Assembly: GCA_030065055.1 (NCBI GenBank)
Contig: JASJDS010000001.1
Location: forward strand, 62,001 to 126,000
Length of the DNA stretch: 64,000 nucleotides
Source: Calothrix sp. MO_192.B10
GTDB taxonomy: Bacteria; Cyanobacteriota; Cyanobacteriia; Cyanobacteriales; Nostocaceae
Direction: 5' to 3'
Part shown: positions 18,181 through 27,363 of the stretch, one piece after another
How positions within the stretch are numbered: the first letter of the stretch is position 1
How the letters are laid out: each line of letters opens with the position of its first letter
Position numbers and translations under genes: made by a program
Notes under the pieces: generated by a model
Database searches by the model: none
What the model was told of the DNA's origin: nothing
What the model saw: the letters and a program-made list of their open reading frames with translations, nothing else

Positions 18181-21038
18181 ATTTTTTGGTCAAAGTCGTT
18201 CATAGTTAGCTGTCCCAAGGAGAGTTCATCTGGGAAGTTAGAGGCATCTGTATCAATGGGTAATTGGGTCAAGCTATGGGTATCAACAGACACTGCTAGA
18301 CTTGACTGTGCTGTGACACTAGTACTACGTAATCCACCAAAAATTAACCCATCATTGGAATCAAATTCAACCGGACCTAAATCCACTGTACCGTTGACAA
18401 TGCGATCGCCTCCTTGACTATCAACTGGTAGTAGCTCAGTAATATTACCATTACCATCCAGATCAAAAATGTCAAAAATAAGCCACCTATTCGCACCAGC
18501 ATCAACCACGGGACTGTCTGCCGTTGGTACATACAACCCATTGCCCAAGGACAATAGATTAGGGTCAACATTGAGCAAGTTAGAATTGTCACCCCATGCT
18601 GATAACTTTTCCAGCTTATTCACTAAGCTATTGTAGGCAGCCACTGGAGCCGCACCGCCATAGTCTACGGTGTTCTGACCGTTACCAGTAACAGTGTTAG
18701 CCAGGATACTATTGTAGATTTTAAATTTAGCTGGCGCGGTGAGAGTGTCATCAAGCACATCATCCAAGGGTGGCGATATATAAACGGCTGATGTACCTGT
18801 GCCGTTTTGATTGCTATCTGCCACATTACCCACAGCAATACTGTTGATCATCGTTACCTGGGCGGCAGGGCGACCCTCATTCTTGGGGGCTGCATAAATA
18901 GCTGCCCCTGCCAATGCAGATTGGTTATGATTCAGGTGGGTGTTAACAATATCGACAAATGAGCCTTGGTCAGCAAGTATACCCCCTGCGTTACCTAATA
19001 AAGATTCATTGTTGTTAACCTGACTATTGATAAGCTTTAACACCCCTGGTGACGTGAGGACAGGTAGTTCTCGTCCCAGGGCAACTAAAATTCCCCCACC
19101 ACCGTAAACAGCTTTATTACCAAGAAACTTGGTATTGACAACATTCGCCTGACTGCCTTCAATATGTAGTCCCCCGCCTTGTCCATAAATACCTAGTTGG
19201 GGATTTGCTTTGTCTCCAGCCAGGTTTTCTATGAAATTACTGTTAACAATGTCAAGTTCCACACCATCAATAGCTCGGACAGCTCCACCCGAATCACCAG
19301 CACTATTGTTACGTGCGTTAATGCCATCGAGGTGAATAGTCGCATAACCTAGGGTATTTGAATAAACGTCTAGCACCCCTGCATCGTCTTCTGCCCGGTT
19401 GTGATTAAATTCGCTGTCGGTAATTTTTAGCTCAACCTGCCGATCTGTGCCTTTGACATCAAAAACCCCCCCATCTTGGGCGGCTCGGTTTTCGGTTGCA
19501 ATCACCTGATGCCAAGAGTGATTACCTCCATCTAGAATACCTACACCCCCATCTCCGGTTACTTGCGGATCTTGAGCGGCACCAGTTGCTTGATTGCCCA
19601 CAAAACGAACATTGCTCCAGTGAGTATTACCTCTCCGGAGTTTCATAGCACCACCATCACCTTGACTAATATTGCCCACAAACCAGGCATTACTGACGGT
19701 GGTTTCATTTGTATCGCTAAAAGAAATAGCTCCACCAAACAGTCTGGTGGTGTTCTCCGTAAAATGTACGTGATCTAGATTATGGTTTGTACCGCCAACA
19801 AGTCTCATGGCACCACCAGTTTCCGAGGCTGAATTGTGCAAGAACTGAGTATGTTTGAGATTAACTGTAGTCCCATAGAAACTAGCTATGGCACCACCAG
19901 AACCACCACGAGCGACATTTACCTTGTTGTCTGTAAAATTAGCTTGTTGGATATTCAGATTACTAAAATTGGTGGCAAAAATAGCACCACCACTGGCATC
20001 TTGACTGCCAATGAGACTGTTATTTATAAAAGACGAGTTGTCAACGACTGTAATATTGGCTTTTTCGCCGTAGATTGCACCACCCCCCAAGTTACTATTA
20101 ACAGCCTTGTTATCTTCAAAGCGGCTGCCGCTAATATTGATCACAGTGCGATCGCTATTTTCACCTTGGCTGTATATGGCACCGCCGCCAGGACCCCTCT
20201 CGGTGGTATTATTTCTAAAGGTGCTACCCCCAATTTCAATCCCTACTCCCCCTTGACTGCCAATACCACCACCACCATTTCTACTGGTATTGTTGACAAT
20301 AATGCTGTCCTGTACATTCAGCGCAATCTGCTTGGTGCCCTCTTCTATGGCAAAAATGCCACCCCCTTTATGGTGGGCATCGTTGTCAGCAATTTGACTA
20401 TTTTCAATATTGATAGTGGCTTTGTTTTTGGCAAAAACCCCACCCCCAAAATAATGGGCTGTGTTCTGAGTTACCTGGCTGTCGTAAAGATTGAGCGTAC
20501 CATTAGAGACATAAATACCGGCTCCCTTACCTGCTTCATTCTTGGTAACTGTGGAGTCTTGCAGATTGACGGTACTATCGCCATTGATAAAAATACCAGC
20601 ACCACTGCCTTGAGAAGACTGTTTACCCCCTGTAATAATCACATTATTGAGGGTTAAGGTTGATTTTCCCCAAATATGAAATACACTATCTCTATCAGTT
20701 AAACCACTGGCATCAATAGTAGCTTGGGCATCACCGCCAATGGTTTCGATAATAACATTACTACCGTTGAAAATATCTAGATCCCCAGTTTGAGCAAAAT
20801 GCTCGCGGCTGCCGTCAAGGGTTAGTTTATAGGTTTCCCCCGCCTGTAACTGAATGCGGTACTGCTGGGTAGGATTCTCAACTGAACGGATAATGGCATC
20901 TCTCAGGGATAAACCCGTACCCTTAGTGCCTGCGTCATTTTCGTCTTTCAATGTAGTTACTTGAAGAGTAATACTCTCCCCACTCCTGGCTGTAGCAGAA
21001 TTGGTGACACCAGGAAGGAAATTTGTTGTTGTAGCCAT
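18117..21038 (-). CDS. large parallel beta-helix protein (Pmp/polymorphic outer membrane repeat type)
   Basis: 973 residues from ATG at 21038 (a TTG at 21044 is the other option; GAGGAG lies just upstream of both). After about 60 residues with LSLRDAI, the protein is built of many repeats of the type G-G-A/G-I-x(10-20)-S-x-F/V-x-x-N, for example GSGAGIFINGDSTVNLQDS and GGAIYGEKANITVVDNS. These fold as a right-handed beta-helix and are found in surface or secreted adhesins. No Sec signal is evident at the N-terminus. It ends in an unusual KCFPCSH tail that lies within a dispersed repeat. Long antisense ORFs are shadows. Confidence 0.85.
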   Translation of the reverse strand: MATTTNFLPGVTNSATARSGESITLQVTTLKDENDAGTKGTGLSLRDAIIRSVENPTQQYRIQLQAGETYKLTLDGSREHFAQTGDLDIFNGSNVIIETIGGDAQATIDASGLTDRDSVFHIWGKSTLTLNNVIITGGKQSSQGSGAGIFINGDSTVNLQDSTVTKNEAGKGAGIYVSNGTLNLYDSQVTQNTAHYFGGGVFAKNKATINIENSQIADNDAHHKGGGIFAIEEGTKQIALNVQDSIIVNNTSRNGGGGIGSQGGVGIEIGGSTFRNNTTERGPGGGAIYSQGENSDRTVINISGSRFEDNKAVNSNLGGGAIYGEKANITVVDNSSFINNSLIGSQDASGGAIFATNFSNLNIQQANFTDNKVNVARGGSGGAIASFYGTTVNLKHTQFLHNSASETGGAMRLVGGTNHNLDHVHFTENTTRLFGGAISFSDTNETTVSNAWFVGNISQGDGGAMKLRRGNTHWSNVRFVGNQATGAAQDPQVTGDGGVGILDGGNHSWHQVIATENRAAQDGGVFDVKGTDRQVELKITDSEFNHNRAEDDAGVLDVYSNTLGYATIHLDGINARNNSAGDSGGAVRAIDGVELDIVNSNFIENLAGDKANPQLGIYGQGGGLHIEGSQANVVNTKFLGNKAVYGGGGILVALGRELPVLTSPGVLKLINSQVNNNESLLGNAGGILADQGSFVDIVNTHLNHNQSALAGAAIYAAPKNEGRPAAQVTMINSIAVGNVADSNQNGTGTSAVYISPPLDDVLDDTLTAPAKFKIYNSILANTVTGNGQNTVDYGGAAPVAAYNSLVNKLEKLSAWGDNSNLLNVDPNLLSLGNGLYVPTADSPVVDAGANRWLIFDIFDLDGNGNITELLPVDSQGGDRIVNGTVDLGPVEFDSNDGLIFGGLRSTSVTAQSSLAVSVDTHSLTQLPIDTDASNFPDELSLGQLTMNDFDQKIDWIQAPGFIRGDEKCFPCSH

Positions 21039-21044
21039 GAGCAA

Positions 21045-21650
21045 ATTATCTCCTCAAAAATGTTTTGAGCAAATTGATGTGTGCTTTACTATTGCTAAAA
21101 GTGATTATTGCTAAAAGCTGTGATTATTTACGTTTCTCTGTAAATAGCTTCCATTCCCACAGTTTTATTTTCGTATTTATGCTCAAAAACAAAGACACAA
21201 TCTCAACTGTCTATTAATAAGTCACTAGTAAAGGGTGGTTAAGTAGGGCATTACAGTTCACAAATAAGGACAGAATAAAATCTGCCATATAAGTAGGTAG
21301 GTGGAAAAATTTATAACTATGTCATTGCGTTAGCGTTCGCGTAGCGTGCGCTTTGCGCTCAGCTTGTCCGATAGGACATACGGAGCAAAGCGAAGTGAAG
21401 CAATCGCAAGGGTTTTGAACTTTTTACATTCCGTTACATAATTAGGTTTATTTGTGCCTACCTACTTAGCTTGTAAGTGCCCTGCTTTTCCATATTCCAC
21501 CTACCTCATACCAATTTCAAAAAAGGATGCGACAAATAGATTCTTGTTCGGTGACGTAGCAATGCTAAGTCACCGAACAAGAGATGTGTTGCAATCATTT
21601 ATTAAATCGGTATCAGATAAATCAGGTGCAAAAAAATTTTCCCTAGGGTG
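21045..21650. other. intergenic region with palindromes
   Basis: Holds the promoter of the beta-helix gene, a dispersed GCGTAGCGTGCGCTTTGC-type repeat (21325-21400), a duplicated AAGTAGGTAGGTGG/CCTACCTACTTAG motif in inverted orientation (21291 and 21458), and a strong hairpin at 21543-21581. The ORF at 21454-21654 reads through these and is not credible. Confidence 0.5.
21543..21581. repeat. near-perfect long hairpin upstream of the RNA-array promoter
   Basis: CTTGTTCGGTGAC / GTCACCGAACAAG, 13 bp, with an inner TAGC-AAT-GCTA. It lies about 70 bases before the promoter at 21651 and could be an operator, a terminator for upstream transcription or a mobile remnant. No T run. Confidence 0.6.
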
Positions 21651-21679
21651 TTGACAATCTTGTATTACGTATGTAGTAT
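21651..21679 (+). promoter_or_regulatory. promoter of the small ORF / RNA array
   Basis: A perfect TTGACA (21651-21656), 17-base spacer and TAGTAT (21674-21679), with TATAAATAT just after. The next features downstream on the same strand are the 66-residue ORF, the nine-unit RNA array and the Ro60-like gene. Individual units may also have their own promoters. Confidence 0.6.
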
Positions 21680-21738
21680 ATAAATATGGACGGACAGAGA
21701 TGAAATCTTAAACAATCATCTAGCCCAGAGCAAATTAG

Positions 21739-21969
<231 letters not shown>

Positions 21970-21993
21970 TAATTTTTAATTAATTATTGTCAT

Positions 21994-22145
21994 CCGCGCC
22001 CTAACCAACAAAAGCATACACACATTTAGGGATCTGGTTTCCTAAGGGAATTGTAGGTTCGACTCCTACTAAAGACGGAAGTCTTTATGGTGGAATTTGG
22101 TAGACACGTCAGAATTTGTGAATTTAGCTTTTGTGACTTGCGCGG
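21994..22145 (+). ncRNA. unit 1: circularly permuted tRNA-Leu(TAG)-like insert
   Basis: Outer stem CCGCGC/GCGCGG; inner stem CAAAAGC/GCTTTTG, perfect. The insert has a tRNA 3' half first: anticodon loop TTTAGGG (TAG at 22027-22029), stem ATCTG, a class II variable arm with TTCC/GGAA, T-arm GTAGG-TTCGACT-CCTAC, acceptor TAAAGAC. A GGAA linker leads into the 5' half: acceptor GTCTTTA, D-arm (GTGGAATTTGGTAGACAC) and CAGA of the anticodon stem. Acceptor strands pair 7/7. The common stem therefore replaces the opening of the anticodon loop. Confidence 0.85.
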
Positions 22146-22280
22146 ATGATTAAAAAGGCAAATTGTGAATCAAAAAAATCCGAAAAATTTAATTTTTGAC
22201 TTGTAGAAATACAAAAGCTATAAATAACTTTTCTGAACCTTGATAATTCAATATGATAGTAAGTGATTAATGTAACTAGT

Positions 22281-22384
22281 CCTGCATCCTTACAGGTAAA
22301 GCTTACATACATCTGACTGAAAATCAGAGCCATCCGACCGAAAATCGGACTATGTTCCATAATAGCTTTTCCGACTTATGCGGG
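22281..22384 (+). ncRNA. unit 2: tandem Phe-type anticodon-arm hairpins
   Basis: Outer stem CCTGCAT/ATGCGGG differs from unit 1 but still pairs. Inner stem AAAGCT/AGCTTT. The insert is two hairpins of 5 bp with 7-base loops: TCTGA-CTGAAAA-TCAGA and TCCGA-CCGAAAA-TCGGA. Both have the size of an anticodon arm; the first loop is identical to a tRNA-Phe anticodon loop (GAA), and the second differs at one base. Confidence 0.75.
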
Positions 22385-22399
22385 GTTATAAAAAATCAC

Positions 22400-22518
22400 T
22401 CCGTGCCCCAACTTTGAAAGCTTACATACTAGCTCACTGGTAGAGCATTACCCTGAAGAGGTAACGGTTACAGGTTCGATTCCTGTGTATATCACACAGC
22501 TTTCTTAACTTGCATGGA
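22400..22518 (+). ncRNA. unit 3: linear tRNA-like insert, anticodon GAA
   Basis: Outer stem TCCGTGC/GCATGGA; inner stem GAAAGCT/AGCTTTC, both covarying. The insert reads TA, D-arm GCTC...GAGC, anticodon arm TTACC-CTGAAGA-GGTAA (GAA at 22455-22457), variable CGGTT, T-arm ACAGG-TTCGATT-CCTGT, then GTATATC. The acceptor is short: ATAC of the conserved TTACATAC pairs with GTAT. The 3' side continues ACA rather than CCA. The acceptor stem therefore runs into the common stem. Confidence 0.8.
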
Positions 22519-22576
22519 GTACATAATAAAGTTATGAGTTATGAGTTGTGAATTATGAATTTAAATAGCGATAGAT

Positions 22577-22626
22577 AACTTGATAATTGATAACTGATAA
22601 CTGATAACTGATAACTGATAACTGAT
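22577..22626 (+). repeat. short tandem repeat between units 3 and 4
   Basis: Tandem AACTGAT heptamers inserted in the spacer; a similar stretch precedes unit 5 (22777-22836), there split by a GCAGCTCCTCCGCAGGAGGC hairpin. The same repeats occur at 18061-18095, 42840-42885 and 50215-50295, so they are mobile spacer material and not part of the units. Confidence 0.8.
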
Positions 22627-22636
22627 AATTAATAGT

Positions 22637-22717
22637 CCCGTGCCCTCATGAGTAAAGCATACATACTTTAAAAATACACTTAAAAAAGTAAACTCCGGCT
22701 TTACCAACTTGCATGGG
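22637..22717 (+). ncRNA. unit 4: A/T-rich hairpin insert
   Basis: Outer stem CCCGTGC/GCATGGG; inner stem GTAAAGC/GCTTTAC, another paired change relative to other units. Internal loop CCTCATGA / CAACTT. The insert is a short A-rich hairpin, TACTTT/AAAGTA, without evident tRNA resemblance. It may be a degenerate anticodon arm. Confidence 0.7.
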
Positions 22718-22840
22718 ATTCCCAATAAAATTATGACTTATGAGTTATGAAGTATGAATTTATTCAGTGAGCAGTTACCTGATAACTGTTAGCGCAGCTC
22801 CTCCGCAGGAGGCTAACTGATAACTGATAACTGATTTCAG

Positions 22841-22986
22841 TTTCGCGCCCTAATTTGTAAAGCTTACATACCGTTTGTTAATCGTAGTGTTGTAGGTTCG
22901 AGTCCTACCATCTCCGCTCATGGAGATGTAGCTCAATTGGGTAGAGCATACGAAGGTTACTTAAAGCTTTACTAACTTGCGCGAAA
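22841..22986 (+). ncRNA. unit 5: circularly permuted tRNA-Asn(GTT)-like insert
   Basis: Outer stem TTTCGCGC/GCGCGAAA, 8 bp perfect; inner GTAAAGCTT/AAGCTTTAC. The 3' half comes first: loop TTGTTAA (GTT at 22877-22879), stem TCGTA, variable GTGTT, T-arm GTAGG-TTCGAGT-CCTAC, acceptor CATCTCC. Linker GCTCAT. The 5' half follows: acceptor GGAGATG, TA, D-arm GCTC...GAGC, anticodon stem TACGA. Acceptor pairs 7/7 and anticodon stem 5/5 across the permutation, so all four arms can form. Confidence 0.88.
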
Positions 22987-22999
22987 CCTTAAAATTACA

Positions 23000-23189
23000 C
23001 CTCGTATCCTTATCGATGAAGCTTACATACTTATATATAACGGTTCTAAGGTAGCGAAATTCGGGCAACCGAACCAGCGACAGCACTCACAATCTCTCGC
23101 TAGACTCCGAGTGCGTGCCCACTGTCTGAGTTCCATCCAGATAAGAGCAGCCGACAAGAGTACATATAGCTTTTTCCACTTGTACGAGG
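23000..23189 (+). ncRNA. unit 6: 23S rRNA helix 69-71-like insert
   Basis: Outer stem CCTCGTA/TACGAGG, perfect and distinct from all others; inner GAAGCT/AGCTTT. The insert begins TATAACGG-TTCTAAGG (23036-23051) and continues to GCGAAATTC at 23062, the near-universal core of 23S rRNA around E. coli 1917-1943, with one difference (GGTTC for GGTCC). Beyond it, TTCGG-GCAA-CCGAA makes a short GNRA hairpin, and GCACTC/GAGTGC and GACAG/CTGTC form a further arm. This is the longest unit. Confidence 0.8.
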
Positions 23190-23212
23190 CTTTAAATCTA
23201 AAATATCTCATT

Positions 23213-23341
23213 CCGCGCCCTAACATAAAAAGCTTACATACTTTCTAGAGCAAGAGTAGCTCACTTGACACTTAATCAAGAGATTGCAGGTGCGAATCCT
23301 GCGAGAGTAACCAAAACCAACAGCTTTTTGAACTTGCGCGG
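23213..23341 (+). ncRNA. unit 7: Lys(CTT)-like tRNA mimic with swapped D-arm and encoded CCA
   Basis: Outer CCGCGC/GCGCGG; inner AAAAAGCT/AGCTTTTT. The insert has a 7-bp acceptor TACTTTC/GAGAGTA followed by A-CCA (23310-23313), anticodon arm CTTGA-CACTTAA-TCAAG (CTT at 23271-23273, base 33 A instead of T), and T-arm GCAGG-TGCGAAT-CCTGC. The D-arm is reversed in order: TAGAGCA-AGAG-TAGCTCA instead of TAGCTCA...TAGAGCA, still pairing GAGC/GCTC. Confidence 0.82.
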
Positions 23342-23404
23342 GATGATTTCAATCATTCAAAATACTGGCAAAACCAGAAGCAAGCTACAAAATCCATATT
23401 AGTT

Positions 23405-23526
23405 GCTGCGCCCTAACACAAAAAGCTTACATACTAGCCGAAATGGTACAGGCGCTTGTCTTAAGAACAAGATAGTCCAGGTTCAAATCCTGGGTATATA
23501 CCAACAGCTTTTTGAACTTGCGCGGC
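23405..23526 (+). ncRNA. unit 8: linear tRNA-like insert, anticodon TAA
   Basis: Outer GCTGCGC/GCGCGGC; inner AAAAAGCT/AGCTTTTT; internal loop CCTAACAC / GAACTT. Insert: TA, D-arm GCC...GGC, anticodon arm CTTGT-CTTAAGA-ACAAG (TAA at 23462-23464), short variable ATAGT, T-arm CCAGG-TTCAAAT-CCTGG, then GTATATA-CCA. The acceptor is weak, using TACATAC with one C-A mismatch. A true tRNA-Leu would have a long variable arm; this one does not. Confidence 0.82.
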
Positions 23527-23729
23527 AGCTTTTAATATCATGTGCGGATGAATACTTATAAAACCTCACCCGCCTACGGCACCCTCTCCTTATTAAGGAG
23601 AGGGTAAGTAAGAGAGGATTAAACAAACATGATATAAATCATTGCTTTTTACGAAATTATACTGTTTAAAATTGTATTAAATAATTAGCGATCGCTAACT
23701 TCACATCCCAATTATTTCAGTAGTTGTTG

Positions 23730-25310
<1,581 letters not shown>

Positions 25311-25623
25311 GAGGAGGGAAGGAGTGAGGGAGTGAAGGAAATAATATAGCACTACGAAATTAGGTTAGGACATCCTTGAACGCTGGAACCCATGAGCAGT
25401 CCACTTTTGACTTTTGACTTGCGCGTAGCGCTATATCTCCCCTACTCCCCACACTCCCATCTCTGCGCCTCTGCGCCTCTGCGTGAGACTTACATTTTCT
25501 TAATTTCACAACTGAATAGACATGACAAATATATCTGCGAAACACCCCTCTCCTTAATAAGGAGAGGGGCTGGGGGTGAGGTTCTCCCTCAATCCAAAAT
25601 TTAAAATCTAAAATTGAATAATC
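25311..25623. repeat. intergenic repeats with MITE copy
   Basis: Contains GGGAAGGAGTGAGG repeats, a MITE-like element (25344-25436), a CTCTGCGCCTCTGCG tandem and a CTCCTTAATAAGGAGAGGGGC palindrome (25549-25569) that also occurs near 23584. No gene. Confidence 0.7.
25344..25436. mobile_element. MITE-like element, copy A
   Basis: 93 bp bounded by imperfect inverted repeats ATATAGCACTACG / CGTAGCGCTATAT. The interior shares GTTAGGACAT, TTGAACGC, CATGAGCAGT-like and TTTTGACTTTTGACTTGCGC with the element at 49892-49993. No coding capacity. Confidence 0.7.
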
Positions 25624-26451
25624 ATGGAACAAGCTTATAAATTAGCCGCTATTGCTGTTAAACAAAGATTTACCGAACAATATCCTGAATATTTAAACAT
25701 CCTCAGAACAATTACTAAGCAAGATGTAGCAGTTTACTCCGGTAGCTATGACCAAGCGGAAAAAGTATTAAAGTGTTTAGATATTCCCGCTACTATTAAC
25801 CCCAATCCTCATAAACTATCAGCACAGGTTATATTTATCAACTGTTCTAGTGGCTATAACCAAGACTTAGTAACACATATCCGCAGTCATGTAGAACAGG
25901 GTAAGTGGTTAGTTACTTCTGACTGGGCGTTAGATAGAGTCCTAGAAAATGCTTTTCCGAACATGGTGCGTTGGAATCGCAAAAGTACGGGTGAAGAAAT
26001 TGTCTCCGTAGAACCATTCCAAAACAGCCTGTGGTCAGATATTGTGGTGCTGGGTGCAGATCCCCAGTGGTGGCTGTGGGGAAGTCATCCCATCGAAGTT
26101 CTCAACCCAGATAAAGTCAAAGTTGAAGCTGCAAGTCACGATTTATTACGACGTTACAACGCCCCTGTAGTAGCAGTGCGATTTGATTGGGGAGGGGGTC
26201 ATGTATTCCATGTAATTAGCCACTTTTGGGCAAAACGTAGCCATACCCCCACAGTACGCCATCAAAAACATTGTACGGAATTTTTGCGATCGGGGATGAA
26301 GTTAACTGATGAAGGTATAGAAAAGGTGTTGCGACAAGCACGGGTTAATGCCGACAACATTAACTTTGCTCAATTACAAAGTGCAGCCACATCAACGGAG
26401 TTAGTCGCTCAATTATGCGTGAATGCTGTCAGTAAGTTGGCAAGGAGGTGA
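25624..26451 (+). CDS. protein of unknown function, paralogue A of the Ro60-linked pair
   Basis: 275 residues, soluble. The fold looks alpha/beta: VAVYSGSYDQAEKVLKCLDI, VIFINCSSGY, VEQGKWLVTSDWALDRVL. This pattern (short strand, glycine turn, helix) resembles class I glutamine-amidotransferase-like domains, but no Cys nucleophile motif is present. Conserved blocks shared with its neighbour are SDIVVLGADPQWW, HPIEVLNPDKV and FDWGGGHVFHVISHFW. I do not recognise the family. It ends at 26451, 5 bases before the next gene. Being downstream of the Ro60-like gene suggests a common system. Confidence 0.75.
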   Translation: MEQAYKLAAIAVKQRFTEQYPEYLNILRTITKQDVAVYSGSYDQAEKVLKCLDIPATINPNPHKLSAQVIFINCSSGYNQDLVTHIRSHVEQGKWLVTSDWALDRVLENAFPNMVRWNRKSTGEEIVSVEPFQNSLWSDIVVLGADPQWWLWGSHPIEVLNPDKVKVEAASHDLLRRYNAPVVAVRFDWGGGHVFHVISHFWAKRSHTPTVRHQKHCTEFLRSGMKLTDEGIEKVLRQARVNADNINFAQLQSAATSTELVAQLCVNAVSKLARR

Positions 26452-26456
26452 AAATT

Positions 26457-27296
26457 ATGAGCAATATGCAAACAGCTTACAATGTAGCAGCTTTGGCAGT
26501 ACGAGAGCGATTTCAGGAACAATATCCCCAAGCCTTAGCAATCCTCAACAGGATTTGCAAGCAGGATATTGCTGTGTACTCCGGTACTTATGACCATGTA
26601 GAAAAGGTATTGCAATACTTGCAAGTTCCTTATACCATGAATCCTGATGCCAAGAAATTGAAAAGCGCCATCGCTTTTGTGAATTGTTCTGGTGGTTATA
26701 ATAGCCACCTCATTACCAACTTGGCACAGCAAGTAGAAAACGGGATGTGGTTGGTAAGTTCTGATTGGGCGCTCGGTAACTTTATCGCCAAAGCCTTTCC
26801 CAATACAGTCACGAAAACTAATAGAGCCACCGGAGATGAAGTAATTTCCGTTGAAGCTAGTTTAAACTCTCTGTGGTCTGATGTGGTAGTTTTAGGTGCA
26901 GATCCCCAGTGGTGGTTAGAAGGAAGCAGCCACCCCATTGAAGTACTTAACCCAGATAAAGTACGAATTGAAGCATCAAGTCACGATTTACTCCAGCGTT
27001 ATGATGCGCCGGTGGTAGCCGTCAGCTTTGATTGGGGAGGGGGTCATGTTTTCCATGTCATCAGCCACTTCTGGTGTAAGCGCAGTCGTACCTTAACCCC
27101 TCGACATCGCAATCCTTGTACTGACTTCCTGGAAGCAGGAATGAAGTTAAGTGAAGATGGGATTCAAAGGGTGTTATCAAAGGGAGGTATTAAAGCAGAT
27201 ACCCTGAACTTTGCCCAAATTCAAAGTGCAGCCACAGCTACAGAGTTAATAGCTCAACTGTGTGTCAAAGCTGTGGGAAAATTGGCGGTGAGGTGA
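26457..27296 (+). CDS. protein of unknown function, paralogue B of the Ro60-linked pair
   Basis: 279 residues from ATG at 26457, preceded by a strong AGGAGG; the in-frame GTG at 26448 overlaps that site. It is roughly 60-65 percent identical by eye to paralogue A along its whole length, including ADPQWW, EVLNPDKV and WGGGHVFHVISHFW with invariant His and Trp residues that could bind a ligand or metal. Tight spacing implies translational coupling. Two diverged but intact copies side by side suggest a heteromer. Function unknown. Confidence 0.75.
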   Translation: MSNMQTAYNVAALAVRERFQEQYPQALAILNRICKQDIAVYSGTYDHVEKVLQYLQVPYTMNPDAKKLKSAIAFVNCSGGYNSHLITNLAQQVENGMWLVSSDWALGNFIAKAFPNTVTKTNRATGDEVISVEASLNSLWSDVVVLGADPQWWLEGSSHPIEVLNPDKVRIEASSHDLLQRYDAPVVAVSFDWGGGHVFHVISHFWCKRSRTLTPRHRNPCTDFLEAGMKLSEDGIQRVLSKGGIKADTLNFAQIQSAATATELIAQLCVKAVGKLAVR

Positions 27297-27363
27297 CAGA
27301 TAACTGAGGTGTAGGGGAGGTTGTTGATTTTATGTGTAATCTTGGTAGAGACATAAATTTTTA

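Noticed and set aside
19836-20657. 273-residue ORF antisense to the beta-helix gene
   Set aside because: Low-complexity Thr/Ile/Ala-rich translation caused by the repeats of the real gene on the other strand.
23036-23062. Treating the 23S-like segment as a fragment of a real rRNA operon or an I-CeuI homing site
   Set aside because: No other rRNA sequence flanks it and it lies within a scaffold whose stems are intact; the homing-site match is inherent in the conserved 23S core.
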